From: Candidatus Moraniibacteriota bacterium
GTDB lineage: Bacteria; Patescibacteriota; Minisyncoccia; Moranbacterales; UBA2206
Reading direction: 5' to 3'
Assembly: GCA_026396205.1 (NCBI GenBank)
Contig: JAPLXF010000057.1
Location: 1 to 19,313, forward strand
Length of the DNA: 19,313 nt
The position numbers were made by a program, and so were the translations under genes. Of this stretch, positions 1-6,875 are shown one piece after another; within the stretch, counting starts at the first letter, position 1; the number at the start of each line of letters is the position of its first letter. The notes under the pieces were generated by a model. It did not search any database. It saw only the letters and a list, made by a program, of their open reading frames with translations, and was not told the DNA's origin.

Positions 1-1217
1 TGATTTTTGGAAAACAAAATTTTAAAAACGAGATTGTTTGGAAGAGAACGAACAGCCCAAAAGCGCAAACGAATAATTTTGGAACGCAGCATGATATAAT
101 TTTATTTTATACAAAATCAGGCAACTTTTTATTTAAAAAAATATACGGTCCATTTTCAAATGAAAATCTTAAGCCATACTCCTACGAAGATCATAACGGA
201 AAATTCAGACTTATTGAAATTGTGGCAGCAGGTATACAAAAATATGAAGGAAGAAAAGAATTTGAATTTATGGGCGTTAAAGCTCCATGGCTTTATTCGA
301 AAGAAAAACTCAATGAATTATGGGAAAAAGATCTGATATATAAAACTTCAACTGGTAGCTTAAAGAAAAAACAGTATTTGAAAGACATGCCCGGCATAAT
401 AATTTCTGATATATGGTTTGATGCTGAAGTAAAGCCATTACAAGGTTCTTCTAATGAATCTCTTAATTATCCAACTCAAAAACCCGAAACATTGCTTGAA
501 AGAATAATTAAAGCTAGTTCAAAAGAAAACGATTGGATATTGGATCCGTTTTGCGGATGTGGAACGACTGTTGTTGCAGCAGAAAAATTAAAAATAAATT
601 GGGTCGGAATTGATATTACCATGCTTTCTATAAATTTAGTAAAACATAGACTGGAAAAAAAGTTTGGCCTTGGAGTGAAACAAATAAATGTTGATGGCGT
701 GCCAGCAGACCTTTCAGGAGCCAAAGCGTTATTTGACAAAGATCATTTCGAATTTGAATACTGGGCATTGGACTTAGTGAACGCGATGCCGGCGCAAAGT
801 AAGACGAAAGAAAATATGCGCGGAGCCGACAAAGGAGTTGATGGTATAGTAGCTCCTGTTAAGAATATAGTTAATGGAGAAAATGTATATGGGAAAATTA
901 TTGTTCAGGTAAAGGGCGGGCATGTGCAAAGAAACCAAATAGCAACATTAAAGGGCGATGTTGAGCGAGAAAAAGCCGATGGAGGAGTTTTCATTACTTT
1001 AGAAAAGCCTACTGGTCCAATGAAAAGCGAAGCTGTGGATGCAGGAAGCTTTACTGTAAGTTTTTCTAAAGAAGAGTTTCCTAAAATACAGATTGTAACA
1101 ATCGAAGAATTGCTTCGAGGCAAAAAACTTAATTTACCATTGGGTTATTCCAAAAGTTATTATAAAGAAGCGAAAGCAGTTGAGACTGAAAATGAAAACC
1201 AAGCAAAATTGCTATAA
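1..1217 (+). CDS. Site-specific DNA methyltransferase with C-terminal nuclease-like domain, 5' partial
   Basis: The frame is open from the window edge (first complete codon at base 3), so the start and the usual first catalytic motif (DPPY type) lie outside; 404 residues are visible. Bases 543-569 encode DPFCGCGTT, the SAM-binding motif I of beta-class N4/N6 methylases. It follows the typical YPTQKPxxLLERII segment and precedes VGIDI. Motif I near the C-terminal side of the methylase core fits the beta class, where the catalytic motif comes first. After the methylase, bases 822-920 encode GADKGVDG and, 20 residues later, IIVQVKGG. This looks like the D...(E/Q)xK core of Mrr/PD-(D/E)xK restriction domains. 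The protein may therefore both modify and cut DNA, or the second domain may only bind DNA. AT-rich codon use suggests an accessory gene. Class and fusion are well supported; the target site is unknown. Confidence 0.85.
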   Translation, partial: IFGKQNFKNEIVWKRTNSPKAQTNNFGTQHDIILFYTKSGNFLFKKIYGPFSNENLKPYSYEDHNGKFRLIEIVAAGIQKYEGRKEFEFMGVKAPWLYSKEKLNELWEKDLIYKTSTGSLKKKQYLKDMPGIIISDIWFDAEVKPLQGSSNESLNYPTQKPETLLERIIKASSKENDWILDPFCGCGTTVVAAEKLKINWVGIDITMLSINLVKHRLEKKFGLGVKQINVDGVPADLSGAKALFDKDHFEFEYWALDLVNAMPAQSKTKENMRGADKGVDGIVAPVKNIVNGENVYGKIIVQVKGGHVQRNQIATLKGDVEREKADGGVFITLEKPTGPMKSEAVDAGSFTVSFSKEEFPKIQIVTIEELLRGKKLNLPLGYSKSYYKEAKAVETENENQAKLL

Positions 1218-1245
1218 ATAAGTATTTTCCAAAGTTTTCATAAAT

Positions 1246-1323
1246 ATGAACAAAAAGCGAAAAATGGCGGCTAAGAAACACCGCAAAAAAAGCGGAAAGA
1301 AAATTTCTTTGCGACACCAATGA
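1246..1323 (+). CDS. 25-residue basic protein, COX24/bS22-like
   Basis: A 25-codon frame starts at ATG 1246 and ends with TGA at 1321-1323, directly abutting a terminator hairpin. The product begins MNKKRKMAAKKHRKKSGKK; about half its residues are Lys or Arg. The KRKM...KKHRKK pattern resembles the AURKAIP1/COX24 C-terminal motif (RRxKMxKHKxRK) found in very short bacterial proteins, some of which are small-subunit ribosomal proteins (bS22 in mycobacteria). A ribosome-associated role is therefore possible but inferred. There is no Shine-Dalgarno. It lies 28 bases after the methyltransferase and is too short for ordinary gene callers. It could be chance, but the composition and the terminator directly at its stop codon argue for a gene. 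Confidence 0.5.
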   Translation: MNKKRKMAAKKHRKKSGKKISLRHQ

Positions 1324-1355
1324 AAAAATCCCTGTTTTGGCGGGGATTTTTATTG
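1324..1355 (+). terminator. Intrinsic terminator
   Basis: AAAAATCCC (1324-1332) pairs perfectly with GGGATTTTT (1343-1351) around a 10-base loop, and the 3' arm doubles as the U-tract. It closes the methyltransferase/small basic protein unit. Confidence 0.7.
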
Positions 1356-1381
1356 CCCTTAAAACCAAATTAAGATAAGAT
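1353..1381 (+). promoter_or_regulatory. Candidate promoter for the YdjM-like gene, leaderless
   Basis: TTGCCC (1353-1358) and TAAGAT (1376-1381) are spaced by 17 bases. The ATG at 1388 follows the -10 by only 6 bases, so transcription would start at or next to the start codon. The -35 begins inside the tail of the preceding terminator. Confidence 0.4.
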
Positions 1382-1387
1382 AAAAAT

Positions 1388-1894
1388 ATGGATATTTTTT
1401 CCCACAGCCTTTACGGAGGCGCGGCTTTTGGAAGAAAGAGCCGGAAAAGTTTTTGGACCGCGTTTTTTATTGGCATGTCTCCCGACCTGCTTTCCTTTGG
1501 CGTATTTTGGACAACTGGAATTTTGGGCTTGCACAACATCCCTGTTTTTCGCGGCGGCCATCCGGATCCGGCCATGTTTCCAGCGTATTTGCAAATACTT
1601 TATAATATAACCCACAGCCTGATTATTTTTCTAGCCATTTTTTTAATTATTTGGCTAATCAGAAAAAAACCTTTTTGGGAGCTGGGCGCCTGGGGATTGC
1701 ATATTTTGGTGGATATCCCCACGCATTCCTACCAATTTTTTCCCACGCCTTTTCTTTGGCCGGTTTCCAATTTTAAGGTGCACAGCATCAGCTGGAGCGA
1801 CCCCAGAATTTTCATTCCCAATATCATAATTATAATTTTAATCTACGGTTTTTGGTTTTGGAGATGGAAAATTAATAAGAGTTCACCCTGTTAA
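1388..1894 (+). CDS. YdjM-like integral membrane metal-dependent hydrolase
   Basis: A 168-residue polytopic membrane protein with the conserved polar pattern of the YdjM family (Pfam PF04307, 'membrane-bound metal-dependent hydrolase'). The residues are DIFSHSLYG with H6, SPDLLSF with D33, THSLI with H76, and HILVDIPTH with H105, D109 and H113. These His and Asp residues are the likely metal ligands at the membrane face. Hydrophobic segments lie near residues 22-46, 68-91, 98-112 and 142-160. The substrate is unknown; the family has been linked to membrane lipid hydrolysis, which is not demonstrated here. The last four codons and the stop lie inside the left arm of a palindromic element (1885-1966), so the native C-terminus may have been altered by it. 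There is no Shine-Dalgarno; the start fits leaderless translation. Confidence 0.75.
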   Translation: MDIFSHSLYGGAAFGRKSRKSFWTAFFIGMSPDLLSFGVFWTTGILGLHNIPVFRGGHPDPAMFPAYLQILYNITHSLIIFLAIFLIIWLIRKKPFWELGAWGLHILVDIPTHSYQFFPTPFLWPVSNFKVHSISWSDPRIFIPNIIIIILIYGFWFWRWKINKSSPC

Positions 1895-1966
1895 GTAATC
1901 CCGCTGGGCGGGATAATTTTGCTCCGCCTGCCAACGGGCAGGTAGGCAAAATTTACTTAACAGGGT
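1885..1966. repeat. 82-bp palindromic element with three stems
   Basis: Outer 14-bp arms ACCCTGTTAAGTAA (1885-1898) and TTACTTAACAGGGT (1953-1966) are perfectly complementary. Inside are two hairpins: TCCCGC/GCGGGA (1899-1904 with 1908-1913), and TTTTGC/GCAAAA (1917-1922 with 1946-1951) enclosing CCTGCC/GGCAGG (1927-1932 with 1937-1942). The whole would fold as a three-way junction. It overlaps the stop codon of the YdjM-like gene and ends 8 bases before the Nudix start. There is no U-tract, so it is not a standard terminator. It looks like a REP- or MITE-like non-autonomous element. Confidence 0.75.
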
Positions 1967-1974
1967 AAAAAAAT

Positions 1975-2403
1975 ATGAAAAATGATCAATTTGAAGTTAT
2001 TGCCCGGGCGATAATTTTAAGAGAAAATAAAATTTTAATCTGCCGGAGTCAAGGTCATCCTTGGTGGTTTTTTCCGGGCGGGCATATTGAATTTGGAGAA
2101 AAATCGGCCGAAGCGCTGGAGAGGGAAATTCAGGAAGAAATCGGTTCCGAAATAAAAAACATTAACTTTGTCGGCGCAGTGGAAAATCATTTTAGGCAAA
2201 ATGGCCAAATCCACCATGAATTTAATCTGGTTTTTAGAGCAGAACTTAAAGATCAGTGCGTTGATTCTCGGGAAGACCACTTGAAATTCAAGTGGCTGGA
2301 TTTAAAATCGGTTCCGCCGGCCAGAATTTATCCTGTGGCTCTGAAAAAAGCACTCCTCAAATGGATTAAAGATGGAAAAATTTTTTGGGTCAGCCAGTTT
2401 TAA
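1975..2403 (+). CDS. Nudix hydrolase
   Basis: A 142-residue single-domain protein with a complete Nudix box at residues 36-57: G36, E42, then REIQEEIG from R50 to G57. This matches GX5EX7REUXEEXGU. The Glu residues bind the divalent metal that hydrolyses a nucleoside diphosphate linked to another group (NDP-X). The upstream PGG and the substrate loop do not reveal the substrate; housecleaning of damaged or excess nucleotides is a family-level guess. The gene is followed by ybeY after 3 bases and then dgkA with a 4-base overlap, so the three are probably co-transcribed. There is no recognisable ribosome binding site; the 5' side is occupied by the palindromic element at 1885-1966. Confidence 0.9.
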   Translation: MKNDQFEVIARAIILRENKILICRSQGHPWWFFPGGHIEFGEKSAEALEREIQEEIGSEIKNINFVGAVENHFRQNGQIHHEFNLVFRAELKDQCVDSREDHLKFKWLDLKSVPPARIYPVALKKALLKWIKDGKIFWVSQF

Positions 2404-2406
2404 AAT

Positions 2407-2859
2407 ATGAAAATAATTTTAGAAATCAATGATTTAGCCAAGAGTCCAATACTAAAATCACTTTTGAATATTATCGCTGAAAAAACTTTAAAAGAGGCTG
2501 ATTTCTCATTAAAAAATAAGATTATTTCTTTGGAGATAACTTTGGTAAGTCCGCCGGAAATCAAAAAGCTCAACCGGCGGTATCGGAAAATCAACAAGGT
2601 TACCGATGTACTTTCCTTTTCTGAATATAAAAATACATGGGAAATTGAGAAAGATTCGGCGAAAAACCTGTTTTTAGGCGAACTGATTTTGTGCTATAAT
2701 GAAATAAAAGAATATGCCCAAAAGCAGGCTATACCAGTGCGCCAAGAATTAGTCGGAGTAACCGCTCACGGCATTTTGCATCTTTTGGGAATGAAACATG
2801 GCAAGAAAATGTTTCGGATTCAAACGAAAGTAATTAATAAAATAATCAAAATAAAATGA
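2407..2859 (+). CDS. ybeY: Endoribonuclease YbeY (rRNA maturation factor)
   Basis: A 150-residue protein with the UPF0054 zinc signature HGILHLLGMKH at residues 121-131 (zinc ligands H121, H125, H131). The conserved TDVLSF (66-71) and a following FLGEL/C segment (89-96) are also present. YbeY is a single-strand endoribonuclease needed for 16S rRNA 3' end maturation and ribosome quality control. The usual H-x-x-G-x-D-H form has Lys in place of Asp here (GMKH), an acceptable variation outside the metal ligands. The start at 2407 is 3 bases after the Nudix stop, and the stop overlaps the dgkA start (ATGA). The ybeY-dgkA pairing is common in bacteria, which supports both calls. Confidence 0.93.
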   Translation: MKIILEINDLAKSPILKSLLNIIAEKTLKEADFSLKNKIISLEITLVSPPEIKKLNRRYRKINKVTDVLSFSEYKNTWEIEKDSAKNLFLGELILCYNEIKEYAQKQAIPVRQELVGVTAHGILHLLGMKHGKKMFRIQTKVINKIIKIK

Positions 2860-3227
2860 ACAGATTGCGGCAATTTTCTGAGAGTTTTTTCTACGCGCTG
2901 CGAGGTTTGCGCTATATAATTTCCCACGAAAAAAACTTCCAAAATGAAGTTTTTATCGGGCTCTTGGTGATAATAGCCATGATTTATTTTCAGGTAACGC
3001 GGGCGGAATCTGTAGTGCTTTTTCTGGTGATTATGACCGTCTTGGTTTTGGAAATATTAAACACGGTTATGGAAAGAGTGGTGGATATTCTCAAGCCTAG
3101 AGTCCATCCCTATGCCCGGCTGATTAAAGATTTAATGGCAGCCGGAGTGTTGATAACTTCAATTGTGGCTATCATAATCGGACTTTTGATTTTCATTCCT
3201 TATTTCCAAAAATGGATTGCAGGCTGA
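2856..3227 (+). CDS. dgkA: Diacylglycerol/undecaprenol kinase (DgkA family)
   Basis: A 123-residue small membrane kinase, the normal length for the family. Three hydrophobic segments lie at about residues 32-47, 51-69 and 95-116. The DgkA signature EILNTVMERVVD is at 66-77, and the conserved KDLMAAGV is at 91-98. The N-terminal amphipathic stretch and E25 and E31 fit the family. It phosphorylates diacylglycerol or, as in Gram-positive relatives, undecaprenol to recycle the cell-wall carrier lipid; the sequence does not decide which. Its start overlaps the ybeY stop by 4 bases, implying translational coupling. Confidence 0.9.
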   Translation: MNRLRQFSESFFYALRGLRYIISHEKNFQNEVFIGLLVIIAMIYFQVTRAESVVLFLVIMTVLVLEILNTVMERVVDILKPRVHPYARLIKDLMAAGVLITSIVAIIIGLLIFIPYFQKWIAG

Positions 3228-3245
3228 AGTTTTATAGGGTATTAT
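3217..3245 (+). promoter_or_regulatory. Candidate promoter for ftsA
   Basis: TTGCAG (3217-3222) and TATTAT (3240-3245) are 17 bases apart, 31 bases before the ftsA ATG at 3277. The -35 lies in the end of dgkA. The -10 matches consensus at 5 of 6 positions and the -35 at only 3 of 6. Confidence 0.35.
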
Positions 3246-3276
3246 TTAATAAAAGACAGGAATAAAAAAAGAAAAA

Positions 3277-4536
3277 ATGTCTAAAGGAGACACTATTGTT
3301 GGCATTGATGTCGGTTCATCGAATGTAAGAACGGTGATTGTTCAGGTTTTTCCCAATGAAGAAATTCCCCGAGTTATCGGCGTCGGAGTGGCTCCGTCAA
3401 TTGGAATTCGCAAAGGCGTAGTTTCCGATATTGATGAAGCTTCTCGCTCTATAAATGAATCCGTCGAACAGGCGGAGCGGTCTTCCGGCATCAAAATAGG
3501 CAGAGCCATTGTCAGTTTGGGAGGCAGTCATATCAATTCACAGGAATCCAAAGGCGTTGTGGCAGTCGGCCGGGCCGACGGCGAAGTGGAAGATAGCGAC
3601 ATTGAAAGGGTAATTAATGCGGCGCAGGCCATTTCGGTGCCGCCCAATAAGGAAATCATTCATATTATTCCGCGCTCTTATTCGCTGGATGACCAGAAAG
3701 AAATCAAGGATCCGCTGGGCATGAACGGAGTGCGTCTGGAAGTGGACGCCATGATTATTGAAGGTTCCACGCCTTTCATTAAAAATTTGGGAAAATGCTT
3801 TGAACAATCCAAAATTGATGTGGAAGAATTTATTCTGGCGCCTTTAGCCGGTTCCCGAGCCGCTCTCAACAAACGACAGAAGGAACTGGGTGTAGTTTTA
3901 ATCGACATCGGCGGCGGAACGACATCATTGGCAGTTTATGAAGAAAATGAACTTTTGCATGCAATTATTTTGCCGATTGGCGGCAACCACATTACTAATG
4001 ACATTGCTATCGGACTGCGCACTTCCATTGAAATCGCCGAAAAAGTGAAAATCGAGTACGGTAGCGCCCTGCCCAGAGAAATCGGCAAGAAAGAAGAGGT
4101 AAATTTGGCGGAGATTGATAAAAACGAAGAAGGCATAGTTTCCCGCTATCACATCGCCGAAATTATTGAAGCGCGGCTGGAAGAAATTTTTTCCATGGTC
4201 AATCTGGAACTGCGGTCAATCGGAAAAGAAAAACTGTTGCCGGCCGGAGCGGTGATTGTCGGCGGTTCGGCTAAAATTACCGGAGTAGTGGATATGGCCA
4301 AGCAAACATTGGGACTGCCGGCGCAAACTGGATTCCCGGCGCCTTTGGGCGGACTGGTGGATAAAGTCGACGAACCTTCTTTTGTAACGGCGGTCGGACT
4401 GATTCTTTGGGGTTTGGAAGGGATTGTTTCCAAAAAAAGCGAAGGGATTTTCAAAGGGAAAATTGGAAATATTTCCAATACTATGGGAGGATCGGTCGGC
4501 AAATTAAAACACTGGTTTGGCAAATTTCTTCCCTGA
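3277..4536 (+). CDS. ftsA: Cell division protein FtsA
   Basis: A 419-residue actin-like ATPase of full length. The phosphate-1 motif GIDVGSSNVRTV is at residues 9-20 and phosphate-2 DIGGGTTSLAV at 210-220; a late VGGSAKI adenosine-binding motif also fits. The FtsA-specific 1C (SHS2) insertion spans roughly 85-165. The last residues, GKLKHWFGKFLP, are a basic amphipathic tail of the sort that anchors FtsA to the membrane. FtsA binds the FtsZ C-terminal peptide and tethers the Z-ring; that peptide is present in the next gene. No other division or murein genes (ftsQ, mur) adjoin it, so this is a reduced division cluster. ftsZ follows 227 bases later with its own candidate promoter. Confidence 0.96.
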   Translation: MSKGDTIVGIDVGSSNVRTVIVQVFPNEEIPRVIGVGVAPSIGIRKGVVSDIDEASRSINESVEQAERSSGIKIGRAIVSLGGSHINSQESKGVVAVGRADGEVEDSDIERVINAAQAISVPPNKEIIHIIPRSYSLDDQKEIKDPLGMNGVRLEVDAMIIEGSTPFIKNLGKCFEQSKIDVEEFILAPLAGSRAALNKRQKELGVVLIDIGGGTTSLAVYEENELLHAIILPIGGNHITNDIAIGLRTSIEIAEKVKIEYGSALPREIGKKEEVNLAEIDKNEEGIVSRYHIAEIIEARLEEIFSMVNLELRSIGKEKLLPAGAVIVGGSAKITGVVDMAKQTLGLPAQTGFPAPLGGLVDKVDEPSFVTAVGLILWGLEGIVSKKSEGIFKGKIGNISNTMGGSVGKLKHWFGKFLP

Positions 4537-4580
4537 TTTTTTTAAAATATACAACCGTAAAAATGAGATAGACAGGCCAT

Positions 4581-4610
4581 TTGACACATTAAAGGAGGGT
4601 GTGCTAAATT
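4581..4610 (+). promoter_or_regulatory. Candidate promoter for ftsZ
   Basis: A perfect TTGACA (4581-4586), an 18-base spacer and TAAATT (4605-4610) preceded by TG (extended -10). It would give ftsZ a 5' leader of about 145 bases. The spacer carries a Shine-Dalgarno-like AAAGGAGGG (4591-4599) but the frames after it close at once, so it serves no visible gene. The rest of 4611-4763 is A-rich with no gene that I can support. Confidence 0.45.
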
Positions 4611-4763
4611 AAAGTATCGGAAAAAGCTCAAAACGCAAAACTCAAAACCAAAACCAAAGCGGCAGAAGAGAAAGATTCTAATTTGGAAGTTTGAATTTTG
4701 TATTTTGGGTTATTTTTTTACTAAATTTTTTATAAAGAAAAAATCAACTTTGCAGAAAAATAT

Positions 4764-5966
4764 ATGGGAGAAATAAAACCGCCAGTAGAAACTTTTGCGA
4801 GAATTAAAGTCGTCGGCGTTGGAGGCTCGGGAGGCAATGGTATCGGCCGAATGATGGACGCCAAGCTGAAAGGCGTTGAGTTCGTGGCTATTAATACTGA
4901 TGCCCAAGACCTGCACCACAACAAAGCTTCGGAAAAAGTTCACATTGGCAAAAATCTTACCAAGGGGCTGGGAGCCGGCATGAATCCGGATATCGGACGG
5001 CAAGCCGCTGAAGAAAATCGGGAAGAAATCCAAGAAGTGCTGAAAGGTTCGGATATGGTTTTTGTAACTTGCGGCTTGGGCGGCGGAACCGGTTCCGGTG
5101 CTTCACCAATTGTAGCCGAAACAGCCAAAGAACTGGGCGCACTGACAGTGGCGGTGGTAACCAAACCTTTTTCTTTTGAGGGCGCGCAAAGGCGGGCGAT
5201 TGCCGAGGAAGCGCTAGAAAACCTGCGCGAACGGGTAGACGCTTTAATTATTATTCCCAATGACAAGCTGCTGCAGATTATCGATAAAAAAACTTCTTTA
5301 ATTAACGCTTTCCGAATCGTGGACGATGTGCTTCGGCAGGGAGTTCAGGGAATTGCCGATCTGATTACCAAGCCGGGACTGGTGAATGTTGATTTTGCCG
5401 ATGTCAGGGCTGTTATGTTAAATAGCGGTTCGGCTCTAATGGGAATCGGCATTGCTTCCGGAGAAAATCGGGCGGCGGATGCAGCCAAAGCGGCTATCAA
5501 CAGCCCATTGCTGGAACTTTCCATCGATGGCGCTAAGGGCGTACTCTTCAATGTCAGCGGTTCCACTGATCTGACCATGCTGGAAATCAACGAAGCGGCC
5601 AATATTATCACCGAATCGGTGGATCCCAACGCCAAAGTAATTTTTGGCGCAGTGGTTGACGAAACTATCCGCAAAGGGGAAATCCAGATCACCGTGATTG
5701 CCACCGGTTTTGACGCGGACATGGTCAATGAAACGCCAATGGAAAAAATGTCGCGGATGACAATTGACGAAAACAGGAAAAAAGACGAGGAGAAAAAAGA
5801 AAAAATCACCTTCCCGTCGCGGGAATCTAAAATGATTATCGAAGAAAAAGTGCCGTCCAAGCAAACGCGGACGGTTACCGGCTTTAATCGCAGCGGCATC
5901 ACTCTGGAAGATGAAGACGACGAACTGGAAATCCCGGCGTTTATCCGGAGGAAGATGGGGAAATAG
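4764..5966 (+). CDS. ftsZ: Cell division GTPase FtsZ
   Basis: A 400-residue bacterial tubulin homologue that polymerises into the Z-ring. The tubulin signature GGGTGSG is at residues 106-112. The N-terminal VGVGGSGGNG (17-26), NTDAQDL (44-50) and the T7-type NVDFADV motif are intact. A charged, Lys/Glu-rich linker from about residue 325 leads to the conserved tail LEIPAFIRRKMG near 388-399. This tail is the binding site for FtsA, the upstream gene. No ribosome binding site is seen before the ATG. The start is supported by the short N-terminal extension typical of the family. A terminator follows at 5985. Confidence 0.97.
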   Translation: MGEIKPPVETFARIKVVGVGGSGGNGIGRMMDAKLKGVEFVAINTDAQDLHHNKASEKVHIGKNLTKGLGAGMNPDIGRQAAEENREEIQEVLKGSDMVFVTCGLGGGTGSGASPIVAETAKELGALTVAVVTKPFSFEGAQRRAIAEEALENLRERVDALIIIPNDKLLQIIDKKTSLINAFRIVDDVLRQGVQGIADLITKPGLVNVDFADVRAVMLNSGSALMGIGIASGENRAADAAKAAINSPLLELSIDGAKGVLFNVSGSTDLTMLEINEAANIITESVDPNAKVIFGAVVDETIRKGEIQITVIATGFDADMVNETPMEKMSRMTIDENRKKDEEKKEKITFPSRESKMIIEEKVPSKQTRTVTGFNRSGITLEDEDDELEIPAFIRRKMGK

Positions 5967-5984
5967 AATATACCTTGTATAATA

Positions 5985-6018
5985 AAAACAGCTCCGTTTA
6001 TTGGGGTTGTTTTTAGTA
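5985..6018 (+). terminator. Intrinsic terminator after ftsZ
   Basis: AAAACAGCTCC (5985-5995) pairs with GGGGTTGTTTT (6003-6013), including two G-T pairs, around a 7-base loop. The 3' arm runs into a T-rich tail. Confidence 0.65.
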
Positions 6019-6026
6019 TTAAAAAG

Positions 6027-6035
6027 TTATCCACA
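6027..6035 (+). other. Perfect DnaA-box-like nonamer
   Basis: TTATCCACA, the consensus DnaA box, lies 10 bases before the lexA-like -35. An inverted perfect copy lies at 6867-6875, on the far side of the gene. Two isolated boxes do not define an origin. Confidence 0.3.
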
Positions 6036-6044
6036 GGTGAAATA

Positions 6045-6101
6045 TAGACAGTCCAGAATTGTAGTGATATAATATCAGTATAATAAATTAATTTATATCA
6101 C
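6045..6101 (+). promoter_or_regulatory. Promoter and probable operator of the LexA-like gene
   Basis: TAGACA (6045-6050) and a perfect TATAAT (6068-6073) are 17 bases apart. A perfect 9-bp inverted repeat, GTGATATAA (6064-6072) and TTATATCAC (6093-6101), covers the -10 and ends one base before the ATG at 6103. This is a natural position for an autorepressor site; the two half-sites are separated by 20 bases. Confidence 0.65.
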
Positions 6102-6102
6102 C

Positions 6103-6765
6103 ATGTTAACTTCAAAACAAAAAATGGTTCTGGATGCCATCCGGGAAATTGTCGACAAGCGCGGAGAAAATCCAACGACTTATAAAGTCCATAAATATCT
6201 TGGTGAAGAAGGCATTGCCGTCGGCAGCCTTAAAGGCACGGTGCAGGTAGTAGAAGCTTTGGAAAAAAAGGATTTAATCAAAAGAGACAAAGATAAAAAA
6301 ATTTATATCGTAGAAAATAAAAATTACGCCGATCTGAAAAATATTTTTTCCATTCCGATGTATGGGCTGGCTTCCTGCGGCGAAGCGCTGGCCTATGCCG
6401 ACGACAGTAATGTAGACGGTTATCTCCAGATTTCCCGCAGCCTGTTCCGGAAAAGCGAGCCGGCCAAGCTTTTTGCCGTCAAAACTCTGGGCGATTCCAT
6501 GGATAGGGAAGGTATTAATGATGGCGATTATATAGTCTTTGAAAAATGCGAAGCCGGGGGCGATTTTGACGGAAAAATTGTAGTGGCGGTAATTAACGGT
6601 TTAGCGACGATTAAAACTTACAGAAAACTGCCGCACGGAATCATCGGGCTTTTTCCCAATTCAACCAATAAAATCCACCAGCCGATTTATCTGGACGAAT
6701 CCGATTCAATTTTAATCGCCGGAATTTTTAAAAAAGTTCTGCCGGTGGCGTTTGTGAGTTTATAA
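6103..6765 (+). CDS. lexA: LexA-like S24-family self-cleaving repressor
   Basis: A 220-residue protein close to LexA length. The N-terminal part (about 1-70) is a winged-helix domain that keeps the LexA opening (LTSKQKMVLDAI). The C-terminal part (about 85-215) is a LexA/UmuD-type serine peptidase. The catalytic Ser is S132 in GDSM (129-133) and the Lys is K171 in ATIKTY. The autocleavage site reads ASCGEA, with Cys92-Gly93, as in UmuD rather than the Ala-Gly of Escherichia coli LexA. It probably represses DNA-damage genes and is inactivated by RecA filaments. The wing-helix sequence differs enough from classical LexA that the operator cannot be assumed. No other SOS gene is adjacent, so it may control itself and distant targets. 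Family call is firm; the exact regulon is not. Confidence 0.85.
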   Translation: MLTSKQKMVLDAIREIVDKRGENPTTYKVHKYLGEEGIAVGSLKGTVQVVEALEKKDLIKRDKDKKIYIVENKNYADLKNIFSIPMYGLASCGEALAYADDSNVDGYLQISRSLFRKSEPAKLFAVKTLGDSMDREGINDGDYIVFEKCEAGGDFDGKIVVAVINGLATIKTYRKLPHGIIGLFPNSTNKIHQPIYLDESDSILIAGIFKKVLPVAFVSL

Positions 6766-6776
6766 TTATGGGCTGT

Positions 6777-6869
6777 GCCCCGTAAAATGAAAAATTTATT
6801 ATAAATTTTTCATCACGGGGCTACAACGTGGTGAAATTTTTGAATAACAAAAACTTCACTTTACGTTGT
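6777..6869. repeat. Two adjacent long hairpins
   Basis: First hairpin: GCCCCGT (6777-6783) with ACGGGGC (6815-6821), continuing as ATGAAAAATTTA (6787-6798) with TAAATTTTTCAT (6802-6813). Second: ACAACGT (6823-6829) with ACGTTGT (6863-6869), continuing as GTGAAATTTTTG (6831-6842) with CAAAAACTTCAC (6848-6859), one mismatch. They are separated by one base. Neither has a clean terminal U-tract on the plus strand. They may be a REP-type element. Confidence 0.7.
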
Positions 6870-6875
6870 GGATAA
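6867..6875 (-). other. Perfect DnaA-box-like nonamer, inverted
   Basis: TGTGGATAA is the reverse complement of the DnaA box at 6027-6035; with one flanking base the two sites form a perfect 10-bp inverted pair 830 bases apart. It overlaps the last bases of the second hairpin. Confidence 0.3.

Noticed and set aside
4587..4763. A small gene after the AAAGGAGGG at 4591
   Set aside because: Start codons near it are followed at once by stops, and the open A-rich stretch after it has no start codon and no protein-like composition.
5345..6034. Long open frame (229 codons) on the minus strand
   Set aside because: It lies antisense to ftsZ, is rich in Ser and Ile as expected from reversed codons, and ftsZ is unmistakable.
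6027..6875. Replication origin around the lexA-like gene
   Set aside because: Only two DnaA-type nonamers are present, without a box cluster, a DNA-unwinding element between them, or dnaA/dnaN nearby.
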